Positions 1-4,353 of a stretch of DNA of 5,563 nucleotides are shown one piece after another. Position 1 is the first letter of the stretch, and each line of letters starts with the position of its first letter. The position numbers and the translations under genes were made by a program. The DNA lies in assembly GCA_007134805.1 (NCBI GenBank), contig SLKB01000279.1:1-5563 (forward strand), read 5' to 3'. The stretch comes from Paracoccaceae bacterium. GTDB taxonomy: Bacteria; Pseudomonadota; Alphaproteobacteria; Rhodobacterales; Rhodobacteraceae. The notes below the pieces were generated by a model. That model was not told the DNA's origin. It did no database searches and saw nothing but the letters and a program-made list of their open reading frames with translations.

Positions 1-106
1 CGACCACCATCAGCCGGTTGAGCGTCGAGGTCATCAACACCACGATCGCGCCCAGACAGGCCTGCACCAGCCCCAGCCGGAAGATCTGCCCCCAGGACAG
101 GCTCAT
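1..106 (-). CDS. PucC/BCH2-family MFS-type protein, N-terminal fragment (partial)
   Basis: The first 35 codons of a minus-strand gene run off the left edge of the window. The translation contains QIFRLGLVQACLGA followed by VLMTSTLNRLMVV. The TSTLNR-MVV signature at the first transmembrane helix is typical of the PucC/LhaA/BCH2 family, major-facilitator-like proteins found in photosynthesis gene clusters. Members are linked to light-harvesting complex assembly or pigment delivery at the inner membrane. The ATG at 106-104 overlaps the bchG stop (ATGA, 106-103), so translation is probably coupled. In Rhodobacter the gene next to bchG is the orf428/bch2 member of this family, usually followed by bchP, so this is the expected paralogue. 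A fragment this short cannot separate it from pucC or lhaA by sequence alone; gene order is the reason for preferring BCH2. Confidence 0.85.
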   Translation of the reverse strand, partial: MSLSWGQIFRLGLVQACLGAIVVLMTSTLNRLMVV

Positions 107-999
107 GCGCCCAGCCCCCGCAGCGCAAACGCCGCGACCATCATGCCCAGCACATAGGGGCCGACGCCGGTGCCGTTGAACCAGGGCGCGAGCCGCGCGG
201 GGTCCTGCCGCCAGCGATTGAACGCCCAGACCTGCACTGCGATCCCCAGCGCGATCACCGCCGCATGGACGGGCGCGCCCCAGATCACCAGCAGGCAGAC
301 CACGATGAGCTGCGCCATGATCATGCCCGTGCCCGCCACGGTCGCCGCATGGATCGGCCCCAGCGTCACCGGGAGCGAGCGGAGCCCCATCTGACGATCT
401 CCCTCGATCGCCTTGAAATCATTGATCGTCATGATGCCATGCGCGCCCAGACCGTACAGGACTGCAATCGCCACGATCTCGAAGCGCGGCGCGCCTGCGG
501 CGATCACGGCAGCACCTGTGAACCATGGCAGGGTCTCGTAGCTCAACCCCACAAGCCCCGGCCCCCACCAGCCCGACCGCTTGGCGCGCACCGGCTCGGC
601 CGAATAGGCCCAGGCGGCAGCGACGCCCACCACAGTCGCGCCAAAGCCCCAGGGCCCCAGCTGCCAGCCCACGGCCAGCGCAAGCACCGACATCATGAGC
701 GCAATATAGAGCCCCCAGCGCCCCGGGATGCGCCCCGAGGGGATCGGGCGATGCGGCTCGTTGATCGCGTCCACATGCCGGTCGCACCAGTCATTCGCGG
801 CCTGGCTCATGCCGCAGACAATGGGGCCGGCAAGCAGCACGCCCAAGAGCACCAGCGCCCAGCTTTCGGGCCAGACCCCGACCGAGACGATGCCGCACAG
901 ATAGGCCCACATCGGCGGAAACCAGGTGATCGGCTTGATCAGCTCCAGCATCGCGGCAGGGCGCGGAACGGCGGCGGTATGATGTTCGCTCACAGACAT
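103..999 (-). CDS. bchG: Bacteriochlorophyll synthase (geranylgeranyl bacteriochlorophyllide a synthase), UbiA family
   Basis: This 298-residue UbiA-superfamily prenyltransferase attaches geranylgeranyl diphosphate to bacteriochlorophyllide a in the inner membrane, the esterification step that precedes side-chain reduction by BchP. The first Asp-rich motif is NDWCDRHVDAINEP (residues 69-82), followed directly by HRPIPSGRIPGRWG. The second is NDFKAIEGDR (193-202), leading into RSLPVTLG. Both bind Mg-diphosphate in this superfamily. KPITWFPPMWAYLCG (22-36), the GWWGPGLVGL stretch (143-152) and the C-terminal NGTGVGPYVLGMMVAAFALRG closely resemble Rhodobacter BchG as I recall it. Length and hydrophobic profile (about eight or nine helices) are normal. 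The ATG at 999 gives the usual short hydrophilic N-terminus before ELIKP; no strong Shine-Dalgarno sequence is seen in front of it. The stop overlaps the next gene. A PpsR-type operator lies 37 bases upstream. ChlG is the other close relative, but gene context favours BchG. Confidence 0.96.
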   Translation of the reverse strand: MSVSEHHTAAVPRPAAMLELIKPITWFPPMWAYLCGIVSVGVWPESWALVLLGVLLAGPIVCGMSQAANDWCDRHVDAINEPHRPIPSGRIPGRWGLYIALMMSVLALAVGWQLGPWGFGATVVGVAAAWAYSAEPVRAKRSGWWGPGLVGLSYETLPWFTGAAVIAAGAPRFEIVAIAVLYGLGAHGIMTINDFKAIEGDRQMGLRSLPVTLGPIHAATVAGTGMIMAQLIVVCLLVIWGAPVHAAVIALGIAVQVWAFNRWRQDPARLAPWFNGTGVGPYVLGMMVAAFALRGLGA

Positions 1000-1035
1000 C
1001 TGTCAACTTTGCCTGCCAGCTTCGAGTCGTGCAAG

Positions 1036-1053
1036 TGTAAATTTAGACTTACA
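1036..1053. promoter_or_regulatory. PpsR/CrtJ-type operator (TGT-N12-ACA) upstream of bchG
   Basis: The 18-base sequence TGTAAATTTAGACTTACA is a perfect TGT-N12-ACA match. Its outer symmetry extends to TGTAA/TTACA, and it is an AT-rich island in GC-rich surroundings. PpsR (CrtJ) binds this consensus to repress bch, crt and puc genes under oxygen or strong light. It sits 37 bases upstream of the bchG start and overlaps the most plausible -10 element of a leftward promoter. PpsR sites often occur in pairs; I find only one in this gap. Confidence 0.75.
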
Positions 1054-1070
1054 GTGCGAAATCCTGCCAC
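1042..1070 (-). promoter_or_regulatory. Candidate bchG promoter (weak -35/-10 match)
   Basis: On the minus strand GTGGCA (1070-1065) and TCTAAA (1047-1042) are separated by 17 bases, each matching the sigma-70 consensus at four of six positions. The -10 lies inside the TGT-N12-ACA operator, the layout expected for repression by occlusion. The -35 lies inside the stem-loop at the end of the upstream gene. The matches are weak, so position is the main support. Confidence 0.35.
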
Positions 1071-1081
1071 AGCCGCAGGAT
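1061..1081 (-). terminator. Stem-loop at the end of the UPF0104-family gene, possible weak terminator
   Basis: Perfect 7-base arms, ATCCTGC (1061-1067) and GCAGGAT (1075-1081), enclose a 7-base loop. In the minus-strand transcript the stem begins on the last base of the stop codon of the upstream gene and is followed by UUUCGC, so the U-tract is short. It could be a weak intrinsic terminator or a 3' stabilising hairpin separating the envelope genes from bchG. Confidence 0.4.
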
Positions 1082-1968
1082 CAGCCCTGCGGGGCGCGCC
1101 GCGCAAGCCCCACAAGCCCCGGCAGCGCGGCAAGAAGCGCGCTTGCGCCAAAGACGATGCTTGCAGCGACGGCCAGCGCGGGCGCCACCCCGGCCAGCGG
1201 CCACAGAAGTGCTGCCGCCCCCTCGCGCAGCCCCCAGCCCGCCACTGTGATCGGCACCAGCATGGCGAGCAAGGTCAGCGGCAGCAGATAGAGGCTGGCC
1301 CCAACCCCAAGGCTCACCCCCACTGCCTGCGCGGCTGCCCAGAAGGCCGCGATGTTGCAGCCAAGGATCGCCACGCTCAGCCAGGTCTGCGCGCGCCAGA
1401 TCCCATCGGCCACCCACGCGCGGTGCAAGAGCGCAATCATGCGCCCGATCACCCCGCCACCCGGCCGCGCGACGCGCATGCCAAGCACGGCCCCCAGACC
1501 GAAGACCCCTCCGAGCGTCGCGTGCAGCGCACTCGCCGGCCAGAACCACACAAGCGCGCCACATCCCACCAGCGCCAGCAGCGCGACCTGCCCCGCCAGC
1601 CGCTCGATCACCACCGAACGCGCGGCCCCGGCGAGCCCCGCATGCGCGCGCATCCGCATCACCCGGCCCAGATCGCCCAGAACGCCACCCGGCAAGAGCG
1701 CATTGCCCAGCACCGACAGATAGTATTCCTGCACTGCCCGCCCGCGCCCGATCACGATCCCGAGCGCGCGCGCCGTCACCTGCCACCGCAGCGCCGAGAG
1801 CACGATCTGCGCGCTCAGCGCAAGCGCCGACAGCGCGATCCAGCGCGGATCGGCGGCCGCGAGCGCGCTCACGATCTCGGCGCTGCCCAGAAAATGGACC
1901 AGCGCGCCCAGCACGCCCAGTGTCACGCCTGCGCGCACCCATGGCCCCAGCGCGCGCAGCCTGCTCAC
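1081..1968 (-). CDS. Lysylphosphatidylglycerol synthase TM-region / UPF0104-family integral membrane protein
   Basis: This 295-residue, strongly hydrophobic protein has about seven or eight predicted helices and lacks the C-terminal aminoacyl-transferase domain of MprF, so it is a stand-alone membrane unit. Family marks are ALRWQ (59-63), NALLPGGVLGDLGRVMR (89-105), IERLAGQVALL (121-131) and the conserved loop PITVAGWGLREGAAALL (239-255). These correspond to the flippase-like region of MprF and to COG0392 proteins, often found near lipid or polysaccharide genes and thought to move or recognise lipids; no substrate can be assigned here. The start is a GTG at 1968-1966 overlapping the stop of the LtaS-like gene upstream (GTGA, 1968-1965). 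No Shine-Dalgarno sequence is visible there, so translation is probably coupled and the two proteins probably act together. A stem-loop follows the stop. Confidence 0.82.
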   Translation of the reverse strand: MSRLRALGPWVRAGVTLGVLGALVHFLGSAEIVSALAAADPRWIALSALALSAQIVLSALRWQVTARALGIVIGRGRAVQEYYLSVLGNALLPGGVLGDLGRVMRMRAHAGLAGAARSVVIERLAGQVALLALVGCGALVWFWPASALHATLGGVFGLGAVLGMRVARPGGGVIGRMIALLHRAWVADGIWRAQTWLSVAILGCNIAAFWAAAQAVGVSLGVGASLYLLPLTLLAMLVPITVAGWGLREGAAALLWPLAGVAPALAVAASIVFGASALLAALPGLVGLARRAPQG

Positions 1969-3656
1969 GGCGCGCCCGAGCCAAGCGCTCGCAGCAGCGT
2001 GTCGCGCAGCGCATCCATCGGAATCACGGCCAGATCAGGGTCCGGCACCATGCCCTCGCTCCAGCCCAGATCGGCAAAGCGGGCGACCAGATCCTCAGGC
2101 CCGATCACATGGATCGGCACATCCGCCCCCGGGACCCCGGCCACGAACCCTGCCGGCTCATGATCGCCGAGCATGATCAGCAGCGGCGGATCCTCGGCGT
2201 GGCGCGCGGCCCAGGACCCGATGACCTGCAACGAATAATCGACCGCCTGCCGGAACTGGTCGCGCACCCGGTCATGATCGCGCCAGACGACTTCGGGCGG
2301 GTCGCCCTCATTCGCCCACTGGCTGAAGATCGACCCGTCGCCCACCTCGTCCCAGTCGATCAGCGGCGGGATCGGGGTCCAGGGCGCGTGCGAGGAGACC
2401 AGCGCCACTTGCGCAAGGATCGGGGTGCGCGTGCCCTGCGCCGCGCCGCGCTCCAGCCGGTCGAGCGCGGTCATGGTGAACTGGTCGGGCATCGTGACCC
2501 AGTTGAAGGGCTCGCCCTGATAGCCCAGATCGGCCGCGTTGTAGATCGCATCAAAGCCGAAATAATCGCCTTCCGGCCAGGGCAGCACATGCGCAGGCTT
2601 GACCGCGACCGTACGCAGCCCGTGCTCCTGCGCGTAATGCAAGAGCGTCCGGCGCGTGCTCGACAGAAGCGCCCGGTAGCGGCCCTGCGTATCAAGCCAC
2701 ATCCCCGAGGCGACCGAGCCATGCGCGAGCCAGCTCTGCCCGCCGACCATCGGCGCGCGCGACCAGCCAGAGCGCATGGCAAGCCCGCGCGCGGCCAGAT
2801 CGGCCTCGATCTCGCGCAGGGAGCCGACATGGGTGGGGCGGTAGAGCGGGTTGTCGAAGCTCGACCGGCCGTAGCTTTCGACGTAGACAAGGATCAGGTC
2901 GCGATCCCCCAGAAGGTCGAACAGCGGCGAGGCCCTGGACATCGGGTCGGACTCGGCCGCGGCACGGAAGTGCGCAAGATCGGCGCGGGTGTCGCGCACC
3001 TGGGCCACACGCTCCACCCCCACGCGCGCCGTGAAGGCCGCGCCGGGGATCCACTCGGCCACGGGGGCAGGCACCGACCACGCGCCGCGCGCCTTGCCGA
3101 TCTCGACCACGGCGACCGCGGCAAGCGGGATCACCAGAAGCCCCGCGCCGCGCCGCAGGCGCGTACCCGCGGGCAGCCGCAGGGGTACGTCCGAAGTCAG
3201 ATGCGACCAGACCCCCGTCGCCCACCACAGCGCGACCGCAAGGATGAGCAGCATCACCGGCACCGTGATCAGCGCGATCCAGACCAGCACGGGCCCCAGA
3301 CTGCCCTGCGCAAGCCCGAAGGCCGCTGGCACCAGATTGTAGTCGGTTACCAGATTGAAACCCCGGTTGAAGGCGATGAAGGTCACGAAGTCCGCAAGCT
3401 TGATGACCACCAGCGCGACCAGCGCCACAACCAGCAACCCCCGCCCCACGCGCCCTGCCCAGCCCGGCCCCAGCGCGACCAGCCCCGCAAGGATCACCGG
3501 CAATTCCAGCGGGAAGAGCCGCAGCGCGCCCCAGGTCATCGCTTGCGGGTGATTGGGCTGGATCAGCACCAGAAACAGCAACAGCGTTGCCACGCTAAGC
3601 CGCAGCATGACCCACCCCGGGTCCTGAGCCCGCATCTGCACCGTGACATCCGACAT
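1965..3656 (-). CDS. Membrane-anchored sulfatase/LtaS-type enzyme (alkaline phosphatase superfamily)
   Basis: From the chosen start the protein has 563 residues. Hydrophobic helices lie near 16-33, 48-64, 72-95, 120-146 and 171-186, followed by a periplasmic alkaline-phosphatase-fold domain (about 250-563). Metal and catalytic positions can be aligned with LtaS-type enzymes: E260 in LVYVESYGRSS, the candidate nucleophile S308 in GGQSWLAHGS, H423 in VSSHAPW, and D498-H499 in LGDHEPA. Spacing is close to that of LtaS (glutamate to nucleophile 48 residues, nucleophile to histidine 115). This family includes lipoteichoic acid synthases, OpgB phosphoglycerol transferases and hydrolases; the substrate is unknown. 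It lacks the N-terminal domain and sequence style of EptA. The frame is open to an ATG at 3806, but that start would overlap the divergent cytochrome gene. I prefer the ATG at 3656 (MSDVTVQMRAQ), just before the first helix. The ATGs at 3686 and 3635 remain possible, since none has a clear ribosome binding site. The stop overlaps the next gene. Confidence 0.85.
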   Translation of the reverse strand: MSDVTVQMRAQDPGWVMLRLSVATLLLFLVLIQPNHPQAMTWGALRLFPLELPVILAGLVALGPGWAGRVGRGLLVVALVALVVIKLADFVTFIAFNRGFNLVTDYNLVPAAFGLAQGSLGPVLVWIALITVPVMLLILAVALWWATGVWSHLTSDVPLRLPAGTRLRRGAGLLVIPLAAVAVVEIGKARGAWSVPAPVAEWIPGAAFTARVGVERVAQVRDTRADLAHFRAAAESDPMSRASPLFDLLGDRDLILVYVESYGRSSFDNPLYRPTHVGSLREIEADLAARGLAMRSGWSRAPMVGGQSWLAHGSVASGMWLDTQGRYRALLSSTRRTLLHYAQEHGLRTVAVKPAHVLPWPEGDYFGFDAIYNAADLGYQGEPFNWVTMPDQFTMTALDRLERGAAQGTRTPILAQVALVSSHAPWTPIPPLIDWDEVGDGSIFSQWANEGDPPEVVWRDHDRVRDQFRQAVDYSLQVIGSWAARHAEDPPLLIMLGDHEPAGFVAGVPGADVPIHVIGPEDLVARFADLGWSEGMVPDPDLAVIPMDALRDTLLRALGSGAP

Positions 3657-3661
3657 GGCTT

Positions 3662-3681
3662 GGGCAGATAGGCTTCTGCCC
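3662..3681 (-). promoter_or_regulatory. Hairpin covering the ribosome-binding position of the LtaS-like gene
   Basis: Perfect 7-base arms GGGCAGA (3662-3668) and TCTGCCC (3675-3681) enclose a 6-base loop. In the minus-strand transcript the stem ends 5 bases before the preferred ATG at 3656, exactly where a Shine-Dalgarno sequence would lie. It could limit initiation, or it may show that the true start is elsewhere. Confidence 0.35.
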
Positions 3682-3783
3682 GCCATTTCAACACGGCAAC
3701 GGCAAGGATTCGCGCAATTGCGCCGGCTATCTTGCCTTTCGCCGCAAAAGCCTAGCTGATCGTCTGAGACGTAGCTTGCCTTC

Positions 3784-3789
3784 AGGAAA
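3784..3789 (+). promoter_or_regulatory. Ribosome binding site of the cytochrome b561 gene
   Basis: AGGAAA lies 6 bases before the ATG at 3796. This is the clearest Shine-Dalgarno sequence in the window and fixes the start of the cytochrome gene. Confidence 0.6.
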
Positions 3790-3795
3790 CCCGCC

Positions 3796-4353
3796 ATGTC
3801 AGACACACTCGCGCCGCGCCGTTATTCTGCCCTGACCCGGTCGCTGCACTGGATCGTCGCGCTGATGGTGCTTGCAACGCTGCCGATTGGCGGGATCATG
3901 GTGCAGGAGGGGCTCTCGCGGAGCACGCAGGACCTTCTCTTCATCCTGCACAAGAACACCGGCGTGATCATCCTTGCGCTGGTGCTGGTGCGAATCGCCT
4001 GGCGCCTTGCCACTCCAACCCCGGCCATGCCAGCCACGATGCCCGACTGGCAGGTGCGCGCGGCCCGCGCAGCGCATGTGGCGCTCTACGGGATGCTCAT
4101 GGTCATGGCGATCAGCGGCTATGTGCGCGTGCGCGCCGGTGGCTTCCCGATCGAGATGCTCGATGCCCTGGGCGTGCCCTCCTTCGTGCCACGCTCCGAC
4201 TCGCTGGCCGAGACAGCGCAGACGATCCACCGCAATGCGCGTTTCGTGCTCGTCGCGCTGATCCTCGTGCATATCGCCGCAGCACTCCAGCATGCCTGGA
4301 AGCGGGACGGAGTGTTCTCGCGCATCTGGCCACCTGTCGGGGGCAAGTCATGA
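3796..4353 (+). CDS. Cytochrome b561 family diheme membrane protein (CybB-like)
   Basis: This 185-residue protein has four predicted helices (about 20-37, 55-72, 92-112, 148-167) and is of normal length for bacterial CybB-type cytochrome b561. Four histidines sit where the family places its two b-heme ligand pairs: H18 in RSLHW, H52 in LHKNTG, H145 in TIHRNA and H159 in LVHIAAALQH. Other family marks are AAHVALYGMLMVMAISGY (92-109) and the C-terminal HAWKRDGVFSRIWP. E. coli CybB has been described as a superoxide:ubiquinone oxidoreductase; family members carry electrons between the quinone pool and periplasmic partners. The start is set by AGGAAA six bases upstream. Its stop overlaps the opgH start (ATGA, 4350-4353), so the two genes form an operon. 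The partner of this cytochrome is not evident from the window. Confidence 0.92.
   Translation: MSDTLAPRRYSALTRSLHWIVALMVLATLPIGGIMVQEGLSRSTQDLLFILHKNTGVIILALVLVRIAWRLATPTPAMPATMPDWQVRAARAAHVALYGMLMVMAISGYVRVRAGGFPIEMLDALGVPSFVPRSDSLAETAQTIHRNARFVLVALILVHIAAALQHAWKRDGVFSRIWPPVGGKS

Larger units (their letters stand above)
3657..3795. promoter_or_regulatory. Divergent intergenic region between LtaS-like gene and cytochrome b561-opgH
   Basis: These 139 bases must hold promoters for both directions. I find no convincing -35/-10 pair; the best rightward candidate is TTGCCT at 3732-3737 with a poor -10 near 3755-3760. The gap holds a perfect 12-base palindrome GCGCAATTGCGC (3712-3723), a direct repeat CTTGCCTT (3731-3738 and 3775-3782), an inverted copy GGCAAG (3701-3706), a small CGTCT-G-AGACG symmetry (3761-3771) and a stem-loop next to the minus-strand start (3662-3681). 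A shared operator is plausible but no known regulator motif is recognised. Confidence 0.45.

Noticed and set aside
983..1003. Second PpsR-like site or operator symmetry around the bchG start (TGT...ACA and ACAGA-CA-TCTGT)
   Set aside because: The TGT to ACA spacing is 10 or 6 bases, not 12, and the short inverted repeat lies across the start codon in coding sequence. I see no support for a real operator.
970..1006. TTGACA on the minus strand (1006-1001), a perfect -35 hexamer, with a possible -10 inside bchG
   Set aside because: The matching -10 would be ATCATA-like and lie within the coding region, so transcription would begin after the bchG start. The N-terminus from the ATG at 999 fits the family, so this is more likely coincidence.
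265..2163. Long plus-strand open frame of 632 codons, and a similar one at 1920-3671
   Set aside because: They run antisense to genes with clear family motifs. Their translations are rich in Arg, His, Pro and Gln with no hydrophobic segments or recognisable domain, as expected for the antisense frame of GC-rich genes.
3657..3806. N-terminal extension of the LtaS-like gene from the ATG at 3806
   Set aside because: It would overlap the start and ribosome binding site of the divergent cytochrome gene and use up the whole promoter region. The added residues are not hydrophobic or family-like.
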